DNA of 64,000 nt from Streptomyces canus (GTDB lineage: Bacteria > Actinomycetota > Actinomycetes > Streptomycetales > Streptomycetaceae). Shown in pieces: positions 1 through 8,960 of this stretch. A program made the position numbers and the translations under genes. Every line of letters begins with the position of its first letter. Positions within the stretch are counted from its first letter, which is position 1. The DNA lies in contig NZ_JAUSWW010000001.1 in assembly GCF_030815415.1 (NCBI RefSeq), positions 6,076,001-6,140,000 on the forward strand. The letters are read 5' to 3'. Under the pieces are notes generated by a model that was not told where the DNA came from, did not search any database, and saw only the letters and a program-made list of their open reading frames with translations.

Positions 1-1
1 C

Positions 2-1564
2 GGCCAGGGCGCCTTCGACGTCGTCACGCTGCCGGCGGGTGGAGACAGCGGGGGGCCCGGTCCGCGTGCCTCCGGCTACGTCTTTCCGCCGACGAGTGTG
101 CCCCAGGACCTGCGGGACCGCGTCGATAGCAGCCTGCTCCCGGCCCAGAGCTACACCCGGATCGTGTACACCAACGGCCAGGAGTCGCAGCCCGCGCTGA
201 TCATCGGCAAGCAGGTCAACGACCCGAACAATGAGCCGTACCAGCTGTACTACCTCTTCCCGCTCACCCAGGAGGAGAAGTCGCTGAGCCTGGTCAAGGG
301 GACGCTGGCGACGGCCGGGCTCTTCGTCGTCGTACTCCTCGGGGCCATTGCCTGGCTGGTGGTGCGTCAGGTCGTCACGCCGGTGCGGATGGCGGCCGGG
401 ATCGCCGAGCGGCTGTCCGCGGGGCGTCTGCAGGAACGTATGAAGGTCACCGGTGAGGACGACATCGCCCGGCTCGGTGAGGCCTTCAACAAGATGGCGC
501 AGAACCTTCAGTTGAAGATCCAGCAGCTGGAGGACCTGTCGCGGATGCAGCGGCGGTTCGTGTCCGACGTGTCGCACGAGCTGCGGACGCCGCTGACGAC
601 CGTACGCATGGCCGCTGACGTGATCCATGACGCGCGGGAGGACTTCGATCCGGTGACCGCGCGGTCGGCGGAGCTGCTGGCCGACCAGTTGGACCGGTTC
701 GAGTCGCTGCTCGCCGACCTGCTGGAGATCAGCCGGTTCGACGCGGGTGCGGCGGCGCTGGAGGCGGAGCCGATCGATCTGCGCGTGGTCGTGCAGCGGG
801 TCGTCAGCGGGGCCGCGCCGCTCGCCGAGCGCAAGGGCACGCGGATACGGCTGGTGGGCGACCAGCAGCCCGTCGTCGCCGAGGCCGACGCTCGGCGGGT
901 GGAGCGGGTGCTGCGCAATCTCGTCGTCAACGCCGTGGAGCACAGCGAGGGCAAGGATGTCGTGGTCAAGCTGGCCTCGGCGGGCGGGGCGGTCGCGGTC
1001 GCGGTGCGCGACTACGGCGTAGGGCTCAAGCCCGGTGAGGCGACCCGCGTCTTCAGCCGCTTCTGGCGGGCCGACCCGGCACGCGCGCGTACCACCGGTG
1101 GTACGGGCCTGGGGCTGTCCATCGCCCTGGAGGACGCGCGGCTGCACGGCGGCTGGCTGCAGACGTGGGGTGAGCCGGGTGGTGGCTCGCAGTTCCGGCT
1201 GACGCTGCCCAGGACGGCGGACGAGCCGTTGCGGGGCTCGCCGATACCGCTGGAGCCTAAGGACTCGCGCCGCAATCGTGGACTTAATGACGCCGGCTTG
1301 CCGCGCGCGGGGGACGGGGAGAAGCGCGCCACCGTGCCGGTGCAGACTTCGAGCGAGCCGGCGCCCCTCGCGCCGAGGCCGTCCGCCGCCCCCACCGCGG
1401 ATCCGACGGCGCTGCCCGGCAATGGCGCGCGCGTGGTCCCGCGGCCCACCGGGGGAGCGAGGCAGGCGGACGACACGGGCGCCGCGGACGCGCAGTCCTC
1501 GGATGCCCGGAACGTCGGTCCTGAGGACCGGAACAAGCAAGGGGAGGCAAGTCGTGGGCGCTGA
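2..1564 (+). CDS. mtrB: Sensor histidine kinase MtrB (5' truncated by window edge)
   Basis: Membrane sensor kinase of the MtrAB system, which in actinobacteria couples envelope status to cell division and development. The reading frame is open from base 2, so the true start and the first membrane segment lie outside the window. In order I see the end of the extracytoplasmic sensor region, a membrane helix (near bases 305-370), a HAMP linker, the HisKA dimer helix with the phosphorylated His in SDVSHELRTPL (about base 575), and an ATPase domain with N box NLVVNAVEHSEG, GVGL and GGTGLGLSIA. About 110 further residues are Pro/Ala-rich, with no recognisable fold. The stop overlaps lpqB by 11 bases, so the two are co-translated; mtrA is expected just upstream. 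The identification is secure. Confidence 0.95.
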   Translation, partial: GQGAFDVVTLPAGGDSGGPGPRASGYVFPPTSVPQDLRDRVDSSLLPAQSYTRIVYTNGQESQPALIIGKQVNDPNNEPYQLYYLFPLTQEEKSLSLVKGTLATAGLFVVVLLGAIAWLVVRQVVTPVRMAAGIAERLSAGRLQERMKVTGEDDIARLGEAFNKMAQNLQLKIQQLEDLSRMQRRFVSDVSHELRTPLTTVRMAADVIHDAREDFDPVTARSAELLADQLDRFESLLADLLEISRFDAGAAALEAEPIDLRVVVQRVVSGAAPLAERKGTRIRLVGDQQPVVAEADARRVERVLRNLVVNAVEHSEGKDVVVKLASAGGAVAVAVRDYGVGLKPGEATRVFSRFWRADPARARTTGGTGLGLSIALEDARLHGGWLQTWGEPGGGSQFRLTLPRTADEPLRGSPIPLEPKDSRRNRGLNDAGLPRAGDGEKRATVPVQTSSEPAPLAPRPSAAPTADPTALPGNGARVVPRPTGGARQADDTGAADAQSSDARNVGPEDRNKQGEASRGR

Positions 1565-3398
1565 CCGCGTGGGGGGCGGCCGGCGGGGACCGGTGCGCAC
1601 GGTGGTGTCGGTCGCCTGTGGCGCCGTACTGCTGGCGGGGTGCGCCTCGATGCCGGACAGCGGGGACCTGCGCGGGGTGGAGTCCACGCCGCGGCAGGAC
1701 CCGCAGGTACGGGTCTACGCACAGCCGCCCCGGGAGAACGCCGAGGCGCCGGAGATCGTGGACGGCTTTCTCGAAGCGCTGACCAGTGACGACTCCGATT
1801 TCGAGACGGCGCGAAAGTATCTGACCGCCAACGTCGCGCGCACCTGGAAGCCCGAGGCGTCGCTCACGGTGCTCGCGGACGGGCCGGACTCGTCCGAGAA
1901 GCTTTCGAGCGGCGGGAAGGACTCGTCCGACGCCGTGTTCTCGCTGACCGGCGAGAAGGTCGCCACCGTCGACGGACAGCAGGTGTACTCGCCCGCCGGC
2001 GGCCAGTACGACAAGACGCTGCACCTCGTGCGTGAGAAGAAGTCCAAGCAGTGGCGCATCGACTCGCCGCCGCGGGGCGTGGTCATGGGCAAGTCGGACT
2101 TCCTGCGCAACTACACGTCGGTCAACAGGTACTACTTCGCCTCGAACTCCTCGACCGAGTCGGACGGCCAGCCGGTGGCCGTCGCCGACCCCGTCTATGT
2201 GCGCAAGAAGGTCGACCCGATGACACAGACCGTGAGTCTGCTGCTCGCCGGGCCCTCTCGCTGGCTGAACCCGGTCGTCAGGTCGAGCTTCCCCACCGGT
2301 ACGGCGCTGAAGAAGGACGTCACCCAGCTGACGCCCGACGATCAGAACCGGCTGACGGTGCCGTTGAATGCCAAGGCGGACCGGGTCGGTTCGAAGAAGT
2401 GCCAGGAGATGGCCGCACAACTCCTGTTCACGCTGCGGGACCTGACCCCCACGGGGGTGAACTCGGTCGAACTGCAGCGCTCCGACGGCACCCAGCTGTG
2501 CGGCCCCCTCGACGAGAGCGACGCCGAGACCGCGGTGGTGCACGAGGTCGCGAAGGACGGCTACCAGTACTTCATCGACAGCAAGCACCGCCTCGTCAGG
2601 CTGGCGAGCGCGAGCACCAACCCGGAGTCCTTCGCGGCGGTGCCGGGTGCGCTCGGTGAGGGTGAGAAGGAGCTGCGGTCGGCCGCGGTCTCCCGGGACG
2701 AGCGCAAGGCGGCCGGGGTGTCCCTGGACGGCAGCGACCTGTACGTCGGGTCGCTGGTGTCGGGGGCGTCGCTCGGCGAGCCGGTCCTGCACAGCGACGG
2801 CAAGACCCAGAACGACCGTCTCACCACGCCCAGTTGGGACGGCGAGGGCGACCTATGGGTGGCCGACCGCGATCCCGACCACCCTCGGCTGCTGCTCCTG
2901 AAGAACGGCGCGGGCGAGCCCATCGAAGTCGACACCACGGGGCTCGACGGACGCATCGACGCGGTGCGCATGGCCGCCGACGGAGTGCGGATCGCGCTCA
3001 TCGTGGAGAAGGGCAGCAAGAAGTCCCTCTACGTCGGGCGGATCGAGCGGGGTGACAAGGCGAGCGGGCAGAAGCCCATCGCGGTCGTCGAACCTCGCTC
3101 GGTGGCACCGCAGTTGGTGGAGGTCACCGCCATGTCGTGGGCTGGGGACAGCCGGCTCGTGGTGGTGGGACGCGAGGACGGCGGCGTGCAGCAGATGGCG
3201 TACGTCCAGGTCGACGGCTCCACTCCGGTGGGGTCGGCGCCTGCCGCGCTGACAGGTGTGAAGGTCCTGGCCTCGTCCGAGGACGAGCAACTGCCGTTGA
3301 TGGCGTACTCGGAGGAGGACGGCATCGTCCGGCTCCTGTCCGGGGCGAAGTGGCAGCAGGTGGTGAAGGACGGGACGGCGCCGGTCTATCCCGGGTAG
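1554..3398 (+). CDS. lpqB: Lipoprotein LpqB, partner of MtrAB
   Basis: Secreted lipoprotein that works with MtrB; LpqB homologues in mycobacteria modulate MtrAB signalling. The GTG at 1554 has a clean GGGGAGG ribosome site at 1541-1547 and gives 614 residues. The frame is open further upstream, but that would lie wholly inside mtrB. A short Arg-rich N-terminus precedes a hydrophobic stretch and the lipobox LLAGC, with the lipidated Cys at residue 30. The middle has a GerMN-like segment (around VSLLLAGPSRWL), followed by a long beta-propeller-like C-terminal half. Overlap with mtrB supports an mtrA-mtrB-lpqB operon. Confidence 0.93.
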   Translation: MGADRVGGGRRGPVRTVVSVACGAVLLAGCASMPDSGDLRGVESTPRQDPQVRVYAQPPRENAEAPEIVDGFLEALTSDDSDFETARKYLTANVARTWKPEASLTVLADGPDSSEKLSSGGKDSSDAVFSLTGEKVATVDGQQVYSPAGGQYDKTLHLVREKKSKQWRIDSPPRGVVMGKSDFLRNYTSVNRYYFASNSSTESDGQPVAVADPVYVRKKVDPMTQTVSLLLAGPSRWLNPVVRSSFPTGTALKKDVTQLTPDDQNRLTVPLNAKADRVGSKKCQEMAAQLLFTLRDLTPTGVNSVELQRSDGTQLCGPLDESDAETAVVHEVAKDGYQYFIDSKHRLVRLASASTNPESFAAVPGALGEGEKELRSAAVSRDERKAAGVSLDGSDLYVGSLVSGASLGEPVLHSDGKTQNDRLTTPSWDGEGDLWVADRDPDHPRLLLLKNGAGEPIEVDTTGLDGRIDAVRMAADGVRIALIVEKGSKKSLYVGRIERGDKASGQKPIAVVEPRSVAPQLVEVTAMSWAGDSRLVVVGREDGGVQQMAYVQVDGSTPVGSAPAALTGVKVLASSEDEQLPLMAYSEEDGIVRLLSGAKWQQVVKDGTAPVYPG

Positions 3399-3539
3399 GC
3401 GCGGCGCGGCGTGGATCGGCGAGGCCTGGTCGGTGTGGTGGGCGGTTTCGGACCGGGGCGCGAGCCGTGCGGGGAGTTGTCCACAGGGGGTTGTCCACAG
3501 GGCTGGCCGGGTGGCGCGGGCGTTGGCACAGTGGTGGGC

Positions 3540-4937
3540 ATGCGGGGGTGGTGGCAGGACCTGACCGACCTGGTGCTGCCGGCCGAGTGCGGAGGCTGCG
3601 GGAGGGTTCGCACGGTGCTCTGTCCGGAGTGCCGTGCCGCCCTGAGCGGGACCGTGCCGTGCCGGGTGCGACCGGAGCCGGAGCCGACGGGGCTGCCGGC
3701 GGTGCATGCGGCCGCGCCGTACGCCGACGAGGTGCGGGCGGTGCTGCTGGCACACAAGGAACGCGGCGCACTGACCTTGGCGGCACCCCTGGGCGCGGCT
3801 CTGGCGGGGGCCGTGCGGGCGGGGCTGTGGGAGGCGTGGGCCGGGGGTGCGGCGGACGGCTGTGGTGCGGTGACCGGAGCTGGTGCGGGGCCGATGGGAG
3901 CTGGCTGGGGCTCTGAGGGGCCTGCGTGGGGCTCTGAGAGGGCGGAGCGGGGGCGTCGTGTCGTTGGGCCGGGGTGCTCCGGCGAGGGGCCTGTGGGGGC
4001 CGGTGGCGCGTTCGGAGGCCTGACAGGGGGTGGGCGCCGAGGGCCCGTGGGAGCTGGGTGGGCCGGAGGTGTTGCCGGGGCCGAGGGCCGGGGGTCGGCG
4101 GATGCCGCGGAGGAACGGGCGGGCGATTCCGCGGCGGGTGCCTTGATGGGGCACGAGGGCGGCCTGGCGGGGGCGCGTGGTCGAGGCTCCTTGAGTGCTG
4201 GCCCGGGGCGTGAGGGCTGCTCGGCGGGAGCCCGGGCGGGGTCTGAGGGTGGTGTTGCGGGGTTTGCCGGGGCGGCTGTGGGGCCTGGGGTGGGGTCGGC
4301 GGGAGCCGCTTCTGGGGTCGGGGCGGCAGCGGGAGTCGGGGGTTCAGGAGCGGGGGACCGGGTCGTATTGCTTGTTCCTGTGCCTTCTGCGCGGCGGGTG
4401 GTGGGGGCTCGGGGGCATGATCCGGCGCGGCGGATCGCACTGGCGGCGGCGAGGGAGCTGCGGCGCGGTGGGGTGGCGGCGCGGGTGGTCGGTGTGTTGC
4501 GGCAGCGGCGGCCCGTGGCTGATCAGTCGGGGCTCGATTCGCGGGAGCGGCTGAAGAATCTCTCGGGTGCGCTCGAGGTCGTTCCCGGTGGTGGGCGGTT
4601 GCTTCTCGGCGGTCCGGTCGTGCTCGTCGACGACCTGATGACGACCGGCGCGTCCCTGACAGAGGCGGCGCGTGCCGTGCGGGTGGCGACGGCTGTGGCC
4701 GCGGAGGCGGTCGCGCGGGGGCGGGGGCGGGGGAGTGGCGCGGTCGTGTACGGCTCAGCCGTAACACCTGTGTACGGCACGGCTGCTCGGGAAGGCACAG
4801 GGGGACGGAGGAATCGATCGGCGGAGGCAGACGTGGGCGGTGGGCCCGGAATGGTGCGGACCTACCGTGCCGGTGACGTCATCTGCGCGGCTGTGGTCGC
4901 GGCATCGCCAAGTTCTTTCGAAATAAACCGGAACTGA
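3540..4937 (+). CDS. ComF-family phosphoribosyltransferase with large Gly/Ala-rich insertion
   Basis: ComF-family protein, linked in other bacteria to DNA uptake or to amidophosphoribosyl chemistry. The ATG at 3540 starts in front of the typical double Cys knuckle (CGGC ... CPEC). The C-terminal half has the phosphoribosyltransferase signature VLVDDLMTTGASL at about residues 361-373. The protein is 465 residues, roughly twice the usual ComF length of about 220-240. The extra length is a run of Gly/Ala/Ser/Arg-rich sequence, roughly residues 105-270, between the zinc-binding part and the catalytic core, plus a C-terminal tail of about 60 residues. The frame is intact through the insertion. It follows lpqB by 141 bases, as in other streptomycetes. 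Confidence 0.85.
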   Translation: MRGWWQDLTDLVLPAECGGCGRVRTVLCPECRAALSGTVPCRVRPEPEPTGLPAVHAAAPYADEVRAVLLAHKERGALTLAAPLGAALAGAVRAGLWEAWAGGAADGCGAVTGAGAGPMGAGWGSEGPAWGSERAERGRRVVGPGCSGEGPVGAGGAFGGLTGGGRRGPVGAGWAGGVAGAEGRGSADAAEERAGDSAAGALMGHEGGLAGARGRGSLSAGPGREGCSAGARAGSEGGVAGFAGAAVGPGVGSAGAASGVGAAAGVGGSGAGDRVVLLVPVPSARRVVGARGHDPARRIALAAARELRRGGVAARVVGVLRQRRPVADQSGLDSRERLKNLSGALEVVPGGGRLLLGGPVVLVDDLMTTGASLTEAARAVRVATAVAAEAVARGRGRGSGAVVYGSAVTPVYGTAAREGTGGRRNRSAEADVGGGPGMVRTYRAGDVICAAVVAASPSSFEINRN

Positions 4938-5248
4938 CTGCGAAGTCGCATCGTTGCAGGTAATAAGAGGGCCAATTCACCTGAACGGAGGTACGCCGCG
5001 GTAGAGGGTGACGACATCCGTCCGGGCGAGATATGTTCGGTTGTGAGGAAAGGCCCAGGCCACACCTCTCATATCCGATTGCCGTGCCGCGGGTTTTTCA
5101 CCATCACCCGTCCCGGTGGAGTGGAGATCTTGCCCACGGGGGAGGAGGTGGACGTCACCGAGTCCGAGGTTCCGGGGCTCACCGGGACCTGGTGCAAAAG
5201 GGAGATGCTCCGCCAGTGGCGCGGAGTGATCCGGGAACGGAGTTCTGC
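4938..5248. other. Intergenic region upstream of hpf
   Basis: About 310 bases without a convincing gene. It should carry the promoter(s) of hpf, which in Streptomyces are known to respond to stress sigma factors. I could not point to a specific -10/-35 pair with confidence. A short open frame starting at GTG 5043 runs into hpf in another frame; it has no recognisable content and I do not treat it as a gene. Confidence 0.5.
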
Positions 5249-5941
5249 GTGGACATCGTCGTCAAGGGCCGCAAGACCGAGGTGCCCGAGCGGTTCCGCA
5301 AGCACGTGGCCGAGAAGCTGAAGCTGGAGAAGATCCAGAAGCTCGACGGCAAGGTGATCAGCCTCGACGTCGAGGTGTCCAAGGAGCCGAACCCCCGACA
5401 GGCCGACCGCTGTGACCGAGTGGAGATCACGCTCCGCTCCCGCGGTCCGGTGATCCGGGCGGAGGCGGCAGCAAGTGATCCGTACGCGGCGCTCGACCTG
5501 GCGGCGGAAAAGCTCGACGCCCGGCTGCGCAAGCAGCACGACAAGCGTTACTCCCGTCGCGGCTCCCGCCGGCTCACGGCGGCCGAGGTTCCCGACCACG
5601 TCCCGGGTGCGGCGACGCTCAACGGGAACGGCGACCCGGTCCATGAGCAGGAGCCGGACGGCGTACCCACCAAGAAGATCGGCTCGCTGGAAGTGAAGGG
5701 CGAAGGCCCCCTCATCGTCCGCGAGAAGACCCACGTCGCCTCCCCGATGACCCTTGACCAGGCTCTTTACGAGATGGAGCTGGTCGGGCACGACTTCTAT
5801 CTGTTCGTCGACTCCGAGACCAAGGAACCGAGTGTCGTCTACCGGCGGCACGCCTACGACTACGGCGTCATCCACCTCAGCACGGACCCCATGGTCGCCC
5901 AGGCGCCGCCTCCCGCGGCCGGCGGCACGCTGGGTGGCTGA
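5249..5941 (+). CDS. hpf: Long-form ribosome hibernation promoting factor
   Basis: Binds the 30S decoding region and dimerises ribosomes into inactive 100S particles in stationary phase or stress. The N-terminal RaiA/YfiA fold starts at VDIVVKGRKTEVPERF. A charged linker follows (residues about 105-165), then the long-form C-terminal dimerisation domain with MTLDQALYEMELVGHDFYLF. The GTG at 5249 (230 residues) is preceded by a GGAG at a normal distance and is the point where family similarity begins. The frame is open to 5033, but the extra residues do not resemble the family. A perfect 11-bp stem terminator follows directly. Confidence 0.93.
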   Translation: MDIVVKGRKTEVPERFRKHVAEKLKLEKIQKLDGKVISLDVEVSKEPNPRQADRCDRVEITLRSRGPVIRAEAAASDPYAALDLAAEKLDARLRKQHDKRYSRRGSRRLTAAEVPDHVPGAATLNGNGDPVHEQEPDGVPTKKIGSLEVKGEGPLIVREKTHVASPMTLDQALYEMELVGHDFYLFVDSETKEPSVVYRRHAYDYGVIHLSTDPMVAQAPPPAAGGTLGG

Positions 5942-5965
5942 CACGCGCCCGGCTGACGGCTGAGC

Positions 5966-6002
5966 GGTGCCCCTGGAGCGCCTGTGCGCCCCCAGGGGCA
6001 CC
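5966..6002 (+). terminator. Hairpin terminator after hpf
   Basis: Perfect 11-bp stem: GGTGCCCCTGG at 5966-5976 pairs with CCAGGGGCACC at 5992-6002 across a 15-base loop. It lies 24 bases past the hpf stop. It has no T-run, as is common in this genus. Confidence 0.75.
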
Positions 6003-6144
6003 GGTGTGCGACCACTTCGCGCCCGGCTCTGTCACCGCAGTGTCGTCCGGGCATGAAATCATGGCCGCATCGGCCCAATCGGTGGGCCGTTGCCTTGGGT
6101 TGGCGATGGCACATGACCAGCCACAGCCTTCAGGGGGAGGAACG

Positions 6145-6891
6145 ATGGCGGACAGCTTCGGACCGATGCATGCCGAGGGCGCCGGCGACGGCGTCGTCGG
6201 CGTCGGATCGGACGCGGGCTCACCACGCAAGGAGCCCATCCGTGTCCTGGTCGTCGACGACCATGCCCTCTTCCGACGGGGACTCGAGATCGTGCTCGCG
6301 GCCGAGGAGGACATCCAGGTCGTGGGCGAGGCGGGCGACGGCGCCGAGGCCGTCGACAAGGCCGCCGATCTGCTGCCCGACATCGTCCTGATGGACGTAC
6401 GGATGCCCAAGCGGGGCGGTATCGAGGCGTGCACCTCCATCAAGGAGGTGGCACCCAGCGCCAAGATCATCATGTTGACGATCAGCGATGAGGAAGCCGA
6501 CCTCTACGAGGCGATCAAGGCCGGCGCGACCGGATATCTTCTCAAGGAGATCTCCACGGACGAGGTGGCCACCGCCATTCGCGCGGTGGCCGACGGGCAG
6601 TCGCAGATCAGCCCGTCCATGGCGTCGAAACTGCTCACCGAGTTCAAATCGATGATCCAGCGGACGGACGAACGCCGACTTGTGCCCGCGCCGCGGCTGA
6701 CGGACCGGGAGCTCGAGGTTCTCAAACTCGTCGCCACCGGTATGAACAACCGCGATATCGCCAAGGAGTTGTTCATCTCCGAGAACACCGTGAAGAACCA
6801 TGTGCGCAACATCCTGGAGAAGCTGCAGCTGCACTCCAGGATGGAGGCTGTCGTCTATGCGATGCGGGAGAAGATCCTCGAGATCCGCTGA
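6145..6891 (+). CDS. NarL/FixJ-family response regulator (orphan)
   Basis: DNA-binding response regulator of 248 residues. It has a receiver domain with the acidic pair VVDDHALF and the phospho-acceptor Asp in DIVLMDVRMPKRGG. The LuxR-type helix-turn-helix at the C-terminus carries LTDRELEVLKLVATGMNNRDIAKEL split over the usual helices, then SENTVKNHVRNIL. The ATG at 6145 has a strong CAGGGGGAGG ribosome site. A roughly 30-residue N-terminal tail precedes the receiver domain. No sensor kinase gene is adjacent, so the cognate kinase is unknown. Its position between hpf and the secA region is conserved in my memory of S. coelicolor. Confidence 0.9.
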   Translation: MADSFGPMHAEGAGDGVVGVGSDAGSPRKEPIRVLVVDDHALFRRGLEIVLAAEEDIQVVGEAGDGAEAVDKAADLLPDIVLMDVRMPKRGGIEACTSIKEVAPSAKIIMLTISDEEADLYEAIKAGATGYLLKEISTDEVATAIRAVADGQSQISPSMASKLLTEFKSMIQRTDERRLVPAPRLTDRELEVLKLVATGMNNRDIAKELFISENTVKNHVRNILEKLQLHSRMEAVVYAMREKILEIR

Positions 6892-6916
6892 GGTCCGTTG
6901 AGGTCCGGCGCTTCCG

Positions 6917-8089
6917 TCAAGCCAGTGCTCGGGTGAGTTCACTGGTCAGGGGCTCCCGGAGGTCCGGTGCGTCCACTCTTTCGACGCGTACGTCCGTGCA
7001 GTCCACCCAGCTCGCCGCCTCGACCAGTGCCTGGGCCACCGCCGGGACCGCCTTCGGGCCGTCCAGGGTGACCTGCCTGGCGACGAGGGTGCGGCCCTCG
7101 CGTGCCGGGTCGACGCGGCCGACGAGACGGCCGCCGGCCAGGACCGGCATCGCGAAGTAGCCGTACACCCGCTTCGGCTTGGGGACGTAGGCCTCCAGGC
7201 GGTGGGTGAAGCCGAAGATCCGCTCCGTGCGCGCGCGTTCCCAGATCAGGGAGTCGAAGGGCGACAGGAGCGTCGTACGGTGGCGGCCGCGCGGGGGTGT
7301 CTCCAGGGCCGCGGGGTCCGCCCAGGCCGGCTTGGACCAGCCCTCGACCGTGACCGGGACCAGGCCCGAGTCGTCGATCACCGCGTCGACCTGGTCGCCC
7401 TTGAGGCGGTGGTAGTCGGCGATGTCCGCGCGGGTGCCGACGCCGAGGGACTTGCCGGCGAGGCGGACGAGGGTGCGCAGGCACTCGGTGTCGTCCAGGT
7501 CGTCGTGCAGCAGGGCCGTGGGGACGGCGCGTTCTGCCAGGTCGTACACGCGTTTCCAGCCGCGGCGCTCCACGCAGACCACCTCGCCGTACATCAGCGC
7601 GCGCTCCACGGCGACCTTTGTGCCGGACCAGTCCCACCACTCGCTGGTCTTCTTCGCGCCGCCCAACTCTGTGGCGGTGAGGGGGCCTTCGGAGCGGAGT
7701 TGCTTGATGACCTGGTCGTAGGTGCCGTCCGGGAGGGTGTGGTTCCAGTGGGGGCGGTTGCGGTAGGCGCGGCGGCGGAAGGCGAAGTGGGGCCATTCCT
7801 CGATGGGGAGGATGCAGGCGGCGTGGGACCAGTACTCGAAGGCGTGTGTGTCCGTCCAATAGGCGTCCTCGACCGTTTTGCGGCCTACGGCTCCCAGGCG
7901 TGCGTACGGGATGAGTTCGTGGGAGCGGGCCAGGACCGAGATGGTGTCGAGTTGGACCGCGCCGAGGTGGCGGAGGGTGCCGCGGACGCCGGCCTTGCGG
8001 TTGGGGGTGCCGAGGAAGCCCTGGGCGTGGAGGGCGATGCGGCGGGCCTCGTCTGCGGAGAGCGCTGCGGTGGGGCGCGGGGTCGTCAT
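6917..8089 (-). CDS. YcaQ/AlkX-type winged-helix DNA glycosylase
   Basis: Member of the HTH_42 family, which contains E. coli YcaQ and the Streptomyces AlkZ/AlkX enzymes that excise bulky alkylated bases and unhook interstrand crosslinks. It has 390 residues, normal for the family. The catalytic Q-phi-D/Q motif is visible as QLD at residues 46-48, in the segment HLGAVQLDTI. QxD is the YcaQ/AlkX form, and QxQ is the AlkZ form that guards azinomycin producers. This suggests a general crosslink-repair role rather than self-resistance. It is convergent with the response regulator (25-base gap). Assignment to the glycosylase family is good; the substrate is inference. Confidence 0.78.
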   Translation of the reverse strand: MTTPRPTAALSADEARRIALHAQGFLGTPNRKAGVRGTLRHLGAVQLDTISVLARSHELIPYARLGAVGRKTVEDAYWTDTHAFEYWSHAACILPIEEWPHFAFRRRAYRNRPHWNHTLPDGTYDQVIKQLRSEGPLTATELGGAKKTSEWWDWSGTKVAVERALMYGEVVCVERRGWKRVYDLAERAVPTALLHDDLDDTECLRTLVRLAGKSLGVGTRADIADYHRLKGDQVDAVIDDSGLVPVTVEGWSKPAWADPAALETPPRGRHRTTLLSPFDSLIWERARTERIFGFTHRLEAYVPKPKRVYGYFAMPVLAGGRLVGRVDPAREGRTLVARQVTLDGPKAVPAVAQALVEAASWVDCTDVRVERVDAPDLREPLTSELTRALA

Positions 8090-8177
8090 GCTTCCGCACG
8101 ATAGGAGGTGGGACTGACAGCGGGGGATGACCTCGGGGTTCTTCGGGGAGTGCGCTGTGTTCGGGTGCCGGTGAGGT

Positions 8178-8305
8178 TTTCGCCCCCGCCGCCCCTACCC
8201 GTCCCGTCCTCCAGGGGCTCCGCCCCTTCGACCCCGTCCCTGGGGGCTGCGCCCCCAGACCCCGTCGGCCACTGAGGGCCTTGTCCTCAAACGCCGGACG
8301 GGCTG
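8178..8305. repeat. Streptomyces interspersed intergenic repeat, copy 1
   Basis: Starts TTTCGCCCCCGCCGCCCCTA and ends CTCAAACGCCGGACGGGCTG, with internal inverted C/G blocks such as CTGGGGGC-TGC-GCCCCCAG. A second copy with the same two ends lies at 63485-63587 in this window. The family is a common sight in Streptomyces intergenic DNA. It sits between convergently arranged genes here. No coding capacity. Confidence 0.85.
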
Positions 8306-8366
8306 GGAGCAGCGGGCCGGCGATGGAGGGGTGGAGTCCACGGCGGGGTGGGCTGGGGTGAGTGGG

Positions 8367-8960
8367 TCAGGGGGTGGGTGCGCTGGGGTGTGGTCGTGCC
8401 GGGAGGTAGGGGGCTGTTGAGGGGAGGCCCAGGTCCGAGGGCAGTAGGGAACCCACCCAGCAGTCGCGTCGTACGCCCTTGTTGTTGACCGCGGAGCGGA
8501 GGGTGCCTTCGAGGGTGAAACCGGCGTGTTCCGCCACCGCGCGGGAGGGGGTGTTGCCTACTTCCGCGCGCCATTCGATGCGGTCGATGGAGAGGGCGGT
8601 GAAGGCCCAGCGGGCGGTTGTGGTGGTGGCCTCGGTGATGTAGCCGTTGCCGCGGTGCTCCTTGGTGGCCCAGAAGCCGATCTCGGCGACGCCGAGGGAG
8701 CGCATGGTGATGCCGAGCATGCCGACGAGTTCGCCGGAGGGGAGGAAGACGCCGAAGGTGAACATGGAGTCGTTGGCCCAGCCGTCGGGGGCGAACTGTT
8801 CCGTGAAGGCCCGCGCGTGCTCGTGGAGGTAGGGCGAGGGGAACTGGGAGAGCCAGCGCTGCATCTCGGGGTCCTGGGCGGCGGCGTGCACGGCGTCGGT
8901 GTCGTCGGGACCGACGGTGCGCAGAACCAGGCGGCCGGTGGTGAGCGTGACGGGTTCCAT
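8367..8960 (-). CDS. GNAT-family N-acetyltransferase (RimJ/RimL-like)
   Basis: Acetyl-CoA-dependent N-acetyltransferase of 197 residues from the ATG at 8960, where the typical opening LTTGRLVLRTVGPDDT begins. An earlier in-frame ATG at 9026 adds 22 non-conserved residues. The acetyl-CoA pyrophosphate-binding segment reads EHRGNGYITEA. This is followed by AVEHAGF-like motif AVAEHAGFTLEG, typical of the RimJ branch. A short Pro-rich tail ends the protein. The substrate, whether ribosomal protein or small molecule, cannot be told from sequence. Confidence 0.8.
   Translation of the reverse strand: MEPVTLTTGRLVLRTVGPDDTDAVHAAAQDPEMQRWLSQFPSPYLHEHARAFTEQFAPDGWANDSMFTFGVFLPSGELVGMLGITMRSLGVAEIGFWATKEHRGNGYITEATTTTARWAFTALSIDRIEWRAEVGNTPSRAVAEHAGFTLEGTLRSAVNNKGVRRDCWVGSLLPSDLGLPSTAPYLPARPHPSAPTP

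Noticed and set aside
5043..5321. 92-codon frame upstream of and overlapping hpf
   Set aside because: It runs 73 bases into hpf in another frame and becomes Ser/Arg-rich there, the sign of a shadow frame.
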